Source: Streptomyces sp. S4.7 (GTDB lineage Bacteria > Actinomycetota > Actinomycetes > Streptomycetales > Streptomycetaceae). Taken from it: a stretch of 64,000 bases of DNA. The stretch spans positions 2,976,001 to 3,040,000 of the forward strand of contig NZ_CP048397.1 of NCBI RefSeq assembly GCF_010384365.1. The letters run 5' to 3'. The notes below the pieces were generated by a model. It saw only the letters and a program-made list of their open reading frames with translations. It did no database searches and had not been told where the DNA came from. A program made the position numbers and the translations under genes. Below, piece by piece: positions 34,366 through 42,918 of this stretch; the stretch's first letter is position 1; each line of letters starts with the position of its first letter.

Positions 34366-34503
34366 CACCGCGTACGCCACAGCGGCCGTGCCGTCCCGTC
34401 ACCCGGGGCCGCACGGCCGTTCGTCGTGTCCGGGACGGCCGGAGATCGTTACTGAGGTCGAGGCCAGGACACGAGAGAACAACCGTTGAAAGAAGGATTC
34501 ACG

Positions 34504-34890
34504 ATGAAGCCCATCAAGGTCGCCGCGGTCATCGCCGGTTCCGTACTGACGCTGGGTGCCGCTGCCCCGGCGTTCGCCGCCCAGAACCTGCCGATGAGCC
34601 TGAACGGCGGACTGGGCGGGGCCCTCGAAATGGTGACCAACCAGGAGACGCTGGACGTCCAGCCGGTGCGGACGAACGCGCTGGACCCGAAGAACGACGG
34701 CTCCCTCGTCAACACCGTGGGCGATGTGGCGAACGGTCTGAGTGGCGAAAAGGGCGGCGACAAGGGCGGCAAGGGCACCGACGGGGGCAAGGGCGGCAAG
34801 GGCGGCAAGGCGGACAAGGGCAAGGGCAAGGGCGCCAAGAGCAAGGGCAAGGGCGGCGCGATGCTCGGCGGGATCCCGCTCGGCCGGTAG
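34504..34890 (+). CDS. Small secreted Lys/Gly-rich protein
   Basis: A 128-residue exported protein, not recognised. The signal peptide is KPIKVAAVIAGSVLTLGAAA to about FAAQ (residue 26). A short ordered part follows (LPMSLNGGLGGALEMVTNQE). Then comes a low-complexity KGG/KGK-rich stretch over about residues 82-117, ending in GGIPLGR. The strongly basic disordered tail could bind acidic polysaccharide, teichoic acid or DNA. ATG 34504 has AAGGA upstream. It is 139 bp downstream of the Ala/Pro-rich secreted gene. Confidence 0.7.
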   Translation: MKPIKVAAVIAGSVLTLGAAAPAFAAQNLPMSLNGGLGGALEMVTNQETLDVQPVRTNALDPKNDGSLVNTVGDVANGLSGEKGGDKGGKGTDGGKGGKGGKADKGKGKGAKSKGKGGAMLGGIPLGR

Positions 34891-34922
34891 TCGGCAGGCA
34901 CCCCGTAACTCCCGCACCACCG

Positions 34923-34971
34923 GCGGCCGTCCGGTGTCCCCGCTCTCCCGCGGGGGACACCGGACGGCCGC
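34923..34971. terminator. Bidirectional hairpin terminator
   Basis: A 19-bp perfect stem (34923-34941 with 34953-34971) between the convergent Lys/Gly-rich and VKOR genes. Confidence 0.9.
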
Positions 34972-34973
34972 TC

Positions 34974-35624
34974 TCAGCTGGTCCAGAAGTCCCACCAGCG
35001 GGTCAGGACAAGCATCCCGATCGTCCCGATCCACAGCACGGGCAGCACCCAGTGGAACTCACCCAGCGCGGTGCGCAGCCCCGCGGGCGCGGGAAGGATC
35101 CGGTGCGTGACGTTGTGCGTGGTGACGTAGGAGAACATCACGATCGTCGCCACCCACGCCAGCGAGCACCACAGACAGAGCGAGCCGATGCTGTAGAGCG
35201 ACTGGTACTGGAGCCAGGTGCAGAAGGCGACGCCGAACAGCATCCCGGCGTTGAGTCCGAGCCAGAACCAGCGCCGGTACCGCGCCCCCGCCAGCAGCCC
35301 CGCGCCCACGCACCCGACGATCCCGTACGCCACCAGCCCCAGCATCGGATTCGGGAAACCGAACACCGACGCCTGCTCGCTCGTCATGATGTTCCCGCAC
35401 GAGACCACCGGGTTCAGACTGCACCCCGGCGTGAACCCCGGGTCCTCCAGCAGCTTGAACTTGTCGATCGTGATCACCCACGACGCCAGCACACCCGCCG
35501 CACCCGTCACCACCAGCAACCACGCCAGCACCCGCCCCGCCCCGATACGGCGAGGCCCGTCCCGCAGGGTCTCGTCGCTGTCCGCGCCGGACGGCGACGC
35601 GTTGTCGATCACTACTGTCGTCAT
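34974..35624 (-). CDS. Vitamin K epoxide reductase (VKOR) family protein
   Basis: A 216-residue membrane protein that in actinobacteria reoxidises DsbA-like thiol oxidases with menaquinone. About five membrane segments are visible. The loop Cys pair is in GCSLNPVVSCGNIM and the active-site CxxC in CLWC on helix 4; PNPMLGLVAYG is a family hallmark. No thioredoxin domain is fused. ATG 35624 has GGAG upstream; longer in-frame extensions (to 35834) are Arg/Pro-rich and unlikely. Disulfide formation would serve the Cys-containing chaplins and rodlins next door, although that link is inferred. Confidence 0.88.
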   Translation of the reverse strand: MTTVVIDNASPSGADSDETLRDGPRRIGAGRVLAWLLVVTGAAGVLASWVITIDKFKLLEDPGFTPGCSLNPVVSCGNIMTSEQASVFGFPNPMLGLVAYGIVGCVGAGLLAGARYRRWFWLGLNAGMLFGVAFCTWLQYQSLYSIGSLCLWCSLAWVATIVMFSYVTTHNVTHRILPAPAGLRTALGEFHWVLPVLWIGTIGMLVLTRWWDFWTS

Positions 35625-35728
35625 GGTGTGCTCCACCGGTTCGGTCACACATTCGAATGAGCGATTCAGCTTTCCCCTCGACACGCCGGGTGCAGTGACT
35701 CCGGGGTCGAGTACGGCGTTGCCAGAGC

Positions 35729-35932
35729 ATGAACTCCGTGCGAGCGCCCAAATGGCAGCGCCTGTCAGCGGTACCCGACTTCCGTGCCGCGGAGGTCTCC
35801 CCGTCCTCTTCACCGCCTCCTCCCACGCCCACACCGGTCCCCACTCCCATCTACAGCGCTCTCGTACGGGAGTGGGGCGCGGCGGGACGTACGGTCCCCG
35901 CGGCCGGCGGGGTCGGCCGGAAGGGCTGGTGA
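35729..35932 (+). CDS. Possible small Pro-rich protein
   Basis: A 67-codon frame within the 360-bp gap 35625-35984. It encodes a Pro/Ser-rich stretch followed by PIYSALVREWGAAGRTVP, a segment that reminds me of small conserved Streptomyces proteins of unknown function. ATG 35729 has no convincing Shine-Dalgarno. The rest of the gap has a 10-bp palindrome CATTCGAATG (35650-35659) upstream of the VKOR gene and no other recognisable feature. Confidence 0.4.
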   Translation: MNSVRAPKWQRLSAVPDFRAAEVSPSSSPPPPTPTPVPTPIYSALVREWGAAGRTVPAAGGVGRKGW

Positions 35933-35984
35933 GCCGTGGGCGCGGGCCGGGGGCCGACGCCCTCGGGGCCGCGCCCGGCCGCGC

Positions 35985-36491
35985 TCAGCCGCGCAGGCTG
36001 CTCACCGGCACCAGGCAGTGCGCGGCGCCGGTGAGTACCGCCTCGTCGCCGACGAAGGCGCGCAGCGCCTCCTCGCTCACCGGCTTGCCGGGAGTGCCCT
36101 CGGGCCACGGCCGGGTGGCGATGATGAAGTACACCCCGCCGGTCGCGCGCGCGTCCTGCTCCCACTCCGGCGGGACGGCGCACTGGGCCTTCAGGTACGG
36201 CATGGTCAGCACGGCCCGCCCGGCCTGTACGAGGAGGGTGATCGGGACGTTCGGCGACTCCCCCACGTCGACGAGCCCGGCCCCGGTGTGCAGCCCGACC
36301 TCGTCGATGACCGCACGCATGGCCTCCGCTCCGGCCTCCGCCCCGTCGCGGCCGTCACCGAGTGAATAGGCCAGCAGGAAAGGCGGGTTGCGCTCGCCGT
36401 CGGAGGCTTCGCCGGTCCAGGGAATTACCGTCAGGGTGCCGAGCAGAGGCGCGTATTGCGCGCTTCCCTGCGCGGTGTTGGTAGAGGTCAT
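35985..36491 (-). CDS. DUF5949-like conserved Streptomyces protein
   Basis: A 168-residue soluble protein. It resembles, from memory, a Streptomyces-specific family of unknown function (DUF5949). Visible segments are LGTLTVIPWTGE, PFLLAYSLGDGRDG, VPITLLVQAGRAVLTMPYL and GGVYFIIATRPWPEG. No catalytic motif, signal peptide or membrane segment is seen. ATG 36491 opens the frame. It is divergent from the P450 gene with 178 bp between the starts, so they could share regulation. Confidence 0.65.
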   Translation of the reverse strand: MTSTNTAQGSAQYAPLLGTLTVIPWTGEASDGERNPPFLLAYSLGDGRDGAEAGAEAMRAVIDEVGLHTGAGLVDVGESPNVPITLLVQAGRAVLTMPYLKAQCAVPPEWEQDARATGGVYFIIATRPWPEGTPGKPVSEEALRAFVGDEAVLTGAAHCLVPVSSLRG

Positions 36492-36669
36492 GCTTCGGCA
36501 CAGTAGTGGCCCGTCGGCGCCCGGAGTGATTTCACGTCACCCGAGTGGCGGAGTGCTCGTTCCCCAGTGCGAAAGAGGCCCTTCGACACCCCCGTCTGCC
36601 CTACGTCCGACACATGCTGATGGCATGTCGGCCGTGGGAAGCTCCAAGTCACGGGAAGGAATGGAAAAA

Positions 36670-37911
36670 ATGACGCCGAATCTCGCCGATCCCACGTTCT
36701 GGCAACTACCGCATTCCGAAAGGCTGGAGGGTTTCGCCCGGCTGCGCGCCCTCGGGGCGCCGCAGTACTTCGTGGAACGCCCCGGGAGCCGGCTGCGGCC
36801 GGAGCGCGGCTTCCACGCGCTGGTCAGGCACGCCGATGTGGTGGAGGCCAGCCGCAATTCGCGGGTGTTCGGCAGCGCGCCGGGCGTCACGACCCCCGAG
36901 CCGGCCCGCTGGGTGCGGGCGCTCTTCGGTGAGTCCCTGGTCAATCTCGACGAGCCGCAGCACACGCAGTTGCGCCGGATCGTCTCCCGGGCCTTCACTC
37001 CGCGCATTCTCGCCGCGACGGAGGAAGACGTCCGTTCGGTGGCCACCCGTATCGTGGACGACATGCTCCGGGAACGTCCGGCCGATTTCGTCACGGCGGT
37101 CGCCTCGCGCATGCCGTTCGAAATCATCTGCAATCTTATGGGTATCCCCGAGAAGGAACGCCCGTCGATCCTCGCGCAGGTGAATCGGGCATCGGTCGAA
37201 ACGGGCGTCGCGCGCACCGTACGGCAGCGAATTCGGGTCCCCGGAAAGGGCCTTCGGGCACTCGCTTCGATGCAGGGAATGGTCGCGGAACTCGGACGGC
37301 AACGGCGCAAGAACCCGACCGGAGACCTCATCTCCGCGCTGGTGAACGCCGATATCGACGGACAGTCGCTCAACGGCCGGCAGCTCGGCTCGTTCTTCTC
37401 GCTGCTCATGGTCGCCGGTGTGGAGACCACACGTAACGCGATCGCGCACGGTCTGTCCCTGCTGACCGACCATCCCGACCAACGCGCCCTGCTGCTCGGT
37501 GATTTCGACCGGTACGCGGACGGCGCCGTCGAGGAGATCGTGCGTCACTCGACACCGATCATCCAGTTCAGGCGCAGGCTCACCGAGGACCACCGGTTGA
37601 ACGGCCACGACCTCCGGCGTGGCCAGCGGGTGGTGCTCTTCTACGCCTCCGCCAACCGCGACGAGTCGGTCTTCACCGACCCGGACCGCTTCGACATCAC
37701 CCGCAGCCCGAACCCGCACGTGGGCTACGGCGGGGGCGGTCCGCACTACTGCCTGGGCACGTTCCTGGCGAAGCAGGAGATGAAGGCCCTGTTCCGGGAG
37801 CTGCTGACGAGGCTGCCCGAGCTGCGCGCCGTGGGCTCGCCGGTGCTGGTGCCGTCGAACTTCGACAACCGGGTCCGCTCGATGCCGTGCGCGTTCGCGG
37901 GAGACCGCTGA
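36670..37911 (+). CDS. Cytochrome P450
   Basis: A 413-residue soluble class I P450. The I-helix oxygen-binding motif is VAGVETTRN, the K-helix ExxR is EEIVR, and the heme-thiolate loop is GYGGGGPHYCLG with Cys361 as ligand. LDEPQHTQLRRIVSRAFTP is the usual C-helix region. ATG 36670 is 9 nt after GGAAGGA; ATG 36661 in the same frame is too close to that site. It stands alone, with no ferredoxin or biosynthetic genes beside it, so electron partner and substrate are unknown. Confidence 0.93.
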   Translation: MTPNLADPTFWQLPHSERLEGFARLRALGAPQYFVERPGSRLRPERGFHALVRHADVVEASRNSRVFGSAPGVTTPEPARWVRALFGESLVNLDEPQHTQLRRIVSRAFTPRILAATEEDVRSVATRIVDDMLRERPADFVTAVASRMPFEIICNLMGIPEKERPSILAQVNRASVETGVARTVRQRIRVPGKGLRALASMQGMVAELGRQRRKNPTGDLISALVNADIDGQSLNGRQLGSFFSLLMVAGVETTRNAIAHGLSLLTDHPDQRALLLGDFDRYADGAVEEIVRHSTPIIQFRRRLTEDHRLNGHDLRRGQRVVLFYASANRDESVFTDPDRFDITRSPNPHVGYGGGGPHYCLGTFLAKQEMKALFRELLTRLPELRAVGSPVLVPSNFDNRVRSMPCAFAGDR

Positions 37912-37944
37912 CCGCTGACCGCCCGTTCTCCACCACCTCCCGCG

Positions 37945-37980
37945 AGGCCGGACGGGGGCGCGTACCGCGCCCGTCCGGGC
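37945..37980. terminator. Hairpin terminator between P450 and AlkZ-like genes
   Basis: GGCCGGACGGG...CGCG (37945-37961) pairs with CGCGCCCGTCCGGGCC (37965-37980) with a small bulge. The genes converge here. Confidence 0.75.
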
Positions 37981-38005
37981 CCAGGCCCTGTTCGGCGGAC
38001 AGGAT

Positions 38006-39202
38006 CTAGCTGCCCGCCAGCTCGTCCTCCAGCCAGGTGCGGCCCCGCATGCGCGGGCTGAGCCGCACCGCACCCAGGGGTTCGGCGAGGCGCTCGGCCT
38101 CGCGGCGGACCGCCGCCTCCGCGTCCGAGCCGACGTCCTCCAGGAAGCGGCACACGATCTCGCCGCTCCTGTCCTGCGCCCAGCCGCCGACGATCCGGCC
38201 GTCCCACCAGAGCGAGGGGCCGATGTTCCCGACGCCGTCGAAGAGGCGCGGTCCGTGGTCGCCGAGGAACCAGCCCCGTTCGTGCCAGCCCATCGGCGTG
38301 GAGTCGAGCGCGGGCAGCAGCGCGGCCCACGGCTCCGGCGGCGCCGTCTCCTCCAGGTCGTCGGGCAGGAGCAGACCGGTCGTGCCGCCGCCCAGATCGG
38401 CCTCGACCGGCCGCAGTTCCGTCAGCACCCGCTTGACCTGTGTCTTCGTCCACCCCGCCCACCAGCGCAGATCGTCCGCCGCGGCAGGGCCGAAGGTGCG
38501 CAGCCACCGTCGGGCCAGTGCCTCCTCCGCGCGGTGGGTGTCCCAGTGCGCGAGGCCGCCGGGGAACCCGTCGGCCAACGGCGCCCAGCGGTACCGGTGC
38601 GAGGTCCACGAGCCGCGCGGCCGGCCGCGTACGACCCGGCCCTCGGCGGCGAGCAGGAGCAGCAGCCTGCTCGCGACCTTCTGGGTGCCCTCGTAACTCC
38701 TGCCCGCGGAGAGCACCACCTCCGTACCGAGGCGGGGGTCGTCGCCGGCGAGTTCGGCGGCCGTGGACTCGCCGCGCGCGGCGAGCGCGCGCACGGCGAT
38801 GTCCTCCGTCTCGGCCAGCCACGTCCGTACACCCGCCTCGTCGTCCGCGACCCGCGACGCCGCCAGGAACCCGAGCAGCTTGCGGCGTTCCCGCGCGGCG
38901 ACCGCGTGCGAGCAGGCGGCCTGCATGACCGGGGCCACGTCGAGAGAGGTGACGAAGACCGTACGGCGCATGCCCAGCAGCCGGATCAGGGAGCGGTCCT
39001 CGTACAGGGCCCGTTCCATCTCCCGTACCGAACCGCCGTTCATTCGCGCCCAGGTGGCGACGTACACGGAGGACGGGTCGGTGCTGTGCAGCGCGACCAT
39101 GTCGCGTGCCACCCCGACCGGATCCTGCGCGCGGGCCGCCACCGCGAGCCGGTGCCGTACGCCGATCCGGGCCCGCCGCTCCGCCACACCGATACGCCGC
39201 AC
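38006..39202 (-). CDS. Winged-helix DNA-binding protein (AlkZ/YcaQ-like)
   Basis: A 398-residue protein of the HTH_42 (DUF1006) superfamily, whose studied members AlkZ and YcaQ are DNA glycosylases for crosslinked or alkylated bases. Recognisable are HSTDPSSVYVATWARM, ALYEDRSLIRLLGMRRTVF, WWAGWTKTQVKRVL and MGWHERGWFLGDH. The QxQ/QxD catalytic motif of AlkZ is not evident; HSTD sits near that region. It may therefore be an AlkX-like or non-catalytic relative. GTG 39202 begins the conserved N terminus. The AtoE-type gene lies upstream on the same strand, 39 bp away. Confidence 0.75.
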   Translation of the reverse strand: MRRIGVAERRARIGVRHRLAVAARAQDPVGVARDMVALHSTDPSSVYVATWARMNGGSVREMERALYEDRSLIRLLGMRRTVFVTSLDVAPVMQAACSHAVAARERRKLLGFLAASRVADDEAGVRTWLAETEDIAVRALAARGESTAAELAGDDPRLGTEVVLSAGRSYEGTQKVASRLLLLLAAEGRVVRGRPRGSWTSHRYRWAPLADGFPGGLAHWDTHRAEEALARRWLRTFGPAAADDLRWWAGWTKTQVKRVLTELRPVEADLGGGTTGLLLPDDLEETAPPEPWAALLPALDSTPMGWHERGWFLGDHGPRLFDGVGNIGPSLWWDGRIVGGWAQDRSGEIVCRFLEDVGSDAEAAVRREAERLAEPLGAVRLSPRMRGRTWLEDELAGS

Positions 39203-39241
39203 GTCCGCCCACTCCTTCGCGCCCCGAGCCGTCCTTCTTCC

Positions 39242-40654
39242 CTACGGGAAGGGAAGCGTACGGGCGAAGAGGGTCACGAGAATCAGCACCGCCGGGAAAC
39301 AGGCGAGGAACATGACGAAGGTGTAGCCCATGATGTCGCGCGCCTTCAGGCCGAGAATGGTCAGCGTGGGCAGCATCCGGAACGGCTGGAGGAGATTGGC
39401 GCTGGCCTCGCCGAGGTCGTACACGACGACCATCCAGCCCTGGTTCACCTGGAGCTGGTTGGCCGCCTCCAGGACGTAAGGCGCCTCGATCACCCACTTG
39501 CTGCCGCCGCTCGGCACGAAGACGCCCAGCACCATGCTGTAGATCGCGATGAGGGCGGGATAGAAGAACTCGTTCGACACCGAGACCAGCCAGCCGGCGA
39601 TCGTCTTGCTCAGCCCGGTGAAGGCGATCATGCCGAAGATGCCGCCGTAGAGCGGGAACTGGAGCAGGACACCGGAGGCCGCGGGCGTGCCCTCCTTGAC
39701 CGCCTGGGCGAGCCGGACGGGGCGCCAGTGCAGGATGAGGGCCAGCAGGATCAGCATGAGGTTGACGGTGTTGAGGTCCAGCGCGTTGAGGGGGTCCCCC
39801 TCGGCGAGGGCGAAGTGCCGTACGAGGTACCAGGCGCCGAGCGAGAACAGCAGGATCGCGAAGACGGGGCTGTACTCGATCCACTCCCCCGGCCGGTTGC
39901 GCCGCGTCTCCGCACGCTTCTCGGCGACGCTCGGCCCCAGGTCGATGCCGAGTTGCTCCGCGCTCTTCGCACGCTCGGGGGACAGCGAGAGGAACCAGGC
40001 CATGACCACCGCGATGACGAAGATGATCGCCGTGGCCACCATGCCCTGCCACAGGAAGATCGTGCCGGTGAGCGGGATGAGCCCACTGCCGCGCCCGTCC
40101 GCGATGACCTCCTGGACCGCGGGCGGACTCGACGCTTCACTGGCCACCTGGAGCGCGGCGGACCCGGACAGCCCCTGGGCCCATACGGTCCCGAGCCCGA
40201 GGAAGGCCATCGCGCCGAGCGCCCGGTAGTCCACGCCCTGGATCCGGCGGGCGATCTCCTTGGCGAGGATCGCCGTGAAGATGAGGCTGAAGGCCCAGTT
40301 GAGGTACGAGGTCGCCATGGCGACGGCGGCGGTGAACGCGATGGCGCCGCGCGGGGTACGGGGCACACGCGCGATCCTGGCCATCAGCCGGCTCATCGGC
40401 GGGGAGACCGCGACCGCGTACCCGGCGATGATGATCATCGCCATCTGGAGCGTGAAGGTGATGAGCGACCAGAAGCCCTGCCCCCACGCGTCCACCAGCC
40501 CGAACCCGGTGGTGTCCGCGGGATCGTCGGGTCGCCCGTACAGGCCCTCCCCGGTCGCGAGTCCGAGCGCGAAGACCGCGAACGTGCCGACGAGGACGAA
40601 CCCGAGCGCGTCGGGCAGCCACTTCTCGGTGAACGCGGTGAAGCGCAGCGCCAT
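39242..40654 (-). CDS. atoE: Short-chain fatty acid transporter (AtoE/TIGR00366-type)
   Basis: A 470-residue membrane transporter with 10-12 hydrophobic segments, probably carrying short-chain fatty acids such as acetoacetate or butyrate. EKWLPDALGFVLVGTF near the N terminus, NWAFSLIFTAILAKEIARR and VPSGGSKWVIEAPYV correspond to conserved AtoE blocks. The first canonical in-frame start codon is ATG 40654, within the conserved N terminus and without a Shine-Dalgarno. A perfect AGGAG stands upstream at the right distance from an in-frame AAG codon (40736-40738), so the natural start may have been lost by an ATG-to-AAG change. The gene may be poorly expressed, or the base may be a sequence error. 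Confidence 0.75.
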   Translation of the reverse strand: MALRFTAFTEKWLPDALGFVLVGTFAVFALGLATGEGLYGRPDDPADTTGFGLVDAWGQGFWSLITFTLQMAMIIIAGYAVAVSPPMSRLMARIARVPRTPRGAIAFTAAVAMATSYLNWAFSLIFTAILAKEIARRIQGVDYRALGAMAFLGLGTVWAQGLSGSAALQVASEASSPPAVQEVIADGRGSGLIPLTGTIFLWQGMVATAIIFVIAVVMAWFLSLSPERAKSAEQLGIDLGPSVAEKRAETRRNRPGEWIEYSPVFAILLFSLGAWYLVRHFALAEGDPLNALDLNTVNLMLILLALILHWRPVRLAQAVKEGTPAASGVLLQFPLYGGIFGMIAFTGLSKTIAGWLVSVSNEFFYPALIAIYSMVLGVFVPSGGSKWVIEAPYVLEAANQLQVNQGWMVVVYDLGEASANLLQPFRMLPTLTILGLKARDIMGYTFVMFLACFPAVLILVTLFARTLPFP

Positions 40655-40735
40655 GCGCGCGAGCCAGTTGTCCGTGCCCGGCTTGCCGCTGCTCGACGTC
40701 GTGGGCGGTTCCGGCTTCGGTGGGGGCGCCGTGGC

Positions 40736-40750
40736 CTTGTGGTTTCTCCT
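40736..40750 (-). promoter_or_regulatory. Orphan Shine-Dalgarno and lost start codon of the AtoE gene
   Basis: On the minus strand AGGAG (40750-40746) is followed after 7 nt by AAG GCC ACG GCG, in frame with the transporter. With ATG in place of AAG this would read MATAPPPKPEPP, a plausible native N terminus. No ATG, GTG or TTG occurs in frame until 40654. Confidence 0.55.
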
Positions 40751-40867
40751 GTGAGGGGGACGGCCTGAGCCGCGGATCTGTACAGGAGGCACGGACGCTG
40801 GAGCGGGGTGGTTCAGGTGGTGGTGTGTCACCGGGAAGTGAGGGCGAGTGCTGTTTACGGTGGGCTG

Positions 40868-41470
40868 ATGCGACGTGCCCCCTGGTGGGTTCTCCTCTCT
40901 TCGGGGGGCGCCCCTCTGCTCCTGGTCGGTGCCTGGACGATCGCGCAGCTGCTGCAGGGCCCCGGTTACGACCCCACGGTCGACACACTCAGCGTGCTGG
41001 CGTCCTACGGTGCCCGCGGCTACTGGCTGATGACGGTGATACTGATCGTGCTGGGGACCTGCTACGTGGTCACGGCGCACGGGCTGCGGGAGGCCGCGCC
41101 GGCCGGCCGGATCGCCCTGGCCGGCGGCGGGTTGTCCGCGATGGCCCTGACCCTGGTGCCCGTGCCCATCAGTGGTGGGGCGCTGGGGCACGGGGCGGTG
41201 GCGGCCGTCGGCTTCGTCCTGCTCGCGGTGTGGCCGGCCCTGGCCGCGAGACGCCGCAGGACGGTGCCGTGGGGGCTGCGGTTCAAGGTGGCGATCGTCG
41301 CGAGCGCGCTGATGTGCGTGTGCGCGTTGTGGTTCGTGTTCGAGCTGCGGAACGGGAAGGCACCGGGGGTCGCGGAGCGGGTGGTGACCTTCGTACAGGC
41401 CCTGTGGCCGCTGGTGGTGGCCGTCTCCTGCCGTCTGTGGCCCGGCGGGCCGGTGGCGACGGGGCGGTGA
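40868..41470 (+). CDS. DUF998-family membrane protein
   Basis: A 200-residue integral membrane protein with about six hydrophobic segments. The family is small, widespread and of unknown function. YDPTVDTLSVLASYGARGYW after the first helix is the characteristic DUF998 segment. ATG 40868 directly precedes the first membrane helix; an in-frame extension from 40808 is not membrane-like. A weak GGTGGG lies upstream. It is divergent from the AtoE-type gene (213-bp gap including the orphan Shine-Dalgarno) and ends just before a hairpin. Confidence 0.8.
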   Translation: MRRAPWWVLLSSGGAPLLLVGAWTIAQLLQGPGYDPTVDTLSVLASYGARGYWLMTVILIVLGTCYVVTAHGLREAAPAGRIALAGGGLSAMALTLVPVPISGGALGHGAVAAVGFVLLAVWPALAARRRRTVPWGLRFKVAIVASALMCVCALWFVFELRNGKAPGVAERVVTFVQALWPLVVAVSCRLWPGGPVATGR

Positions 41471-41486
41471 CGTTGCGGGAAACGAC

Positions 41487-41523
41487 GGCGTCCCGCCCGA
41501 TCGGGGGGATCGGACGGGACGCC
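41487..41523. terminator. Bidirectional hairpin terminator
   Basis: GGCGTCCCGCCCGATC (41487-41502) pairs with 41508-41523, one mismatch, G-rich loop. It lies between convergent DUF998 and dehydrogenase genes. Confidence 0.8.
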
Positions 41524-41568
41524 GTGACCAGTCGACGCGCGGATGTGCTGACGTGCCGGCTGGAGCCG

Positions 41569-42708
41569 TTACGCGGGGTCGATGCGGGAGATGGTGCCGC
41601 CGAGACCGAGCACATACAGCTCGCCGTCGCCGTCCTCCACGAACGAGATGACCTCGCCGCCGTTGACTCCGAGGTCGCTCTGGCCGGTGACCTGGCCGTT
41701 CTCGATCGTCAGACCGCGCACGGTGCCGTCGCAGTAGTCGCTGTACAGGTACTGCCCCTGGAGGTCCGGGATCGCGTCGCCGCGGTAGACGTAGCCACCG
41801 GTCACCGAGCAGCCGAGCCCGTTGCGGTCGTACTCGAAGACCGGCGGCACGTGGTTCGCCGGCTCGGTCCCGCCGCGGAAGGGGTGGGTGCCCTCCATCG
41901 AGGCCCAGCCGTAGTTCTCGCCGCCCTCGCTGCCCGCCGGGGCCCAGTCGATCTCCTCCCAGTCGCTCTGGCCGACATCGGCGATCAGCATGTCGCCCGT
42001 GCCGGAGTCGAAGGAGAACCGCCACGGGTTGCGCAGCCCGTACGACCAGATCTCGTCCTTGGCGTTCGGGTCGTCCACGAACGGGTTGTCCGCCGGGACG
42101 GCGTACGGCTCGGCGCCGCTCGGGTCGATCCGCAGGATCTTGCCGAGCAGGGTGTCGAGCTTCTGCCCGTTGCCGTGCGGGTCGCCGCCCGCGCCACCGT
42201 CGCCGAGCGCGATGTAGAGGTATCCGTCGGGGCCGAACTTGATGTCGCCGCCGTTGTGGTTCTCGTACGGCTGCGTCTGCGTGAGGACGGTACGCCGGGA
42301 GTCCGGCTGGATCGCGCCCGACTGCACGGCGAACTCGTCGATGGTGCTGGTGCCTTCGAGGTCCGTGTAGGAGATGTAGAAGTGCGCCAGCTCGTTGTCG
42401 AACGCGACGCCGAGCAGACCGCGTTCACCGTCGGTGCTCGTCTCGTCGGAGATATCGAGAACGGGCTCACCGAGCCCCTGGTCGTCCAGGACCCGTACGG
42501 TGCCGGCGCGTTCGGCTATCCACACGGTGCCGTCCGGACCGGCGGCGCCGGCGACGGGGTTCTGTGCCGTGGCCACTTCGGTGAGCGCGACCTCGGCCGC
42601 CGCCTTGGGCGGAGCGGCGGGCTCGTCGGCGTACGCCGTGGCGAACGCGAGTGAAGTGGCAAGGCAGATGGTGCCGATGATCGCCGAGCTTCTGGTGCGA
42701 AATTTCAC
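41569..42708 (-). CDS. Secreted PQQ-dependent sugar dehydrogenase-like protein
   Basis: A 379-residue exported six-bladed beta-propeller of the glucose/sorbosone dehydrogenase (GSDH) family, which oxidises aldoses with PQQ. The signal peptide ends near AYADE (residue 29). ERGLLGVAFD, NHNGGDIKFGPDG, YLYIALGDGG and the IWSYGLRNPWRFSFD block with the PQQ-binding Arg-Asn-Pro are typical. GTG 42708 has AGGAG upstream; the in-frame extension to 42867 is Pro-rich and non-coding-like. The ability of the strain to make PQQ is not known from this window. Confidence 0.85.
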   Translation of the reverse strand: MKFRTRSSAIIGTICLATSLAFATAYADEPAAPPKAAAEVALTEVATAQNPVAGAAGPDGTVWIAERAGTVRVLDDQGLGEPVLDISDETSTDGERGLLGVAFDNELAHFYISYTDLEGTSTIDEFAVQSGAIQPDSRRTVLTQTQPYENHNGGDIKFGPDGYLYIALGDGGAGGDPHGNGQKLDTLLGKILRIDPSGAEPYAVPADNPFVDDPNAKDEIWSYGLRNPWRFSFDSGTGDMLIADVGQSDWEEIDWAPAGSEGGENYGWASMEGTHPFRGGTEPANHVPPVFEYDRNGLGCSVTGGYVYRGDAIPDLQGQYLYSDYCDGTVRGLTIENGQVTGQSDLGVNGGEVISFVEDGDGELYVLGLGGTISRIDPA

Positions 42709-42890
42709 CGTGACTCCTAGAGGCGGCGAGTGGGGGGACCCGGCTGCTTGGGGCGGAGTTGAGTCGGCGGTCGCCCGCGCCAGCACGCAACCTGGGTGGG
42801 GGGGTGTGCCACTGGCTACGGGGGAGGATACTGGGACGGGAGCGGCTGGCCTAGACCAATACCTCATCCATCTGCGCCAAACACCGAAAA

Positions 42891-42918
42891 GCCCCTACCG
42901 GATCTCCCCGGTAGGGGC
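42891..42918. terminator. Strong hairpin at the left edge of the accessory island
   Basis: GCCCCTACCGG (42891-42901) pairs perfectly with CCGGTAGGGGC (42908-42918), preceded by AAAA and followed by TTCTC. It looks like an intrinsic terminator, yet no gene clearly ends here, so the gene it served may have been lost. Confidence 0.7.

Noticed and set aside
42891..42918. Possible attachment site or tRNA fragment
   Set aside because: It is a simple terminator-like hairpin; it does not match the 3' end of the tRNA-Ala gene and no cloverleaf can be drawn.
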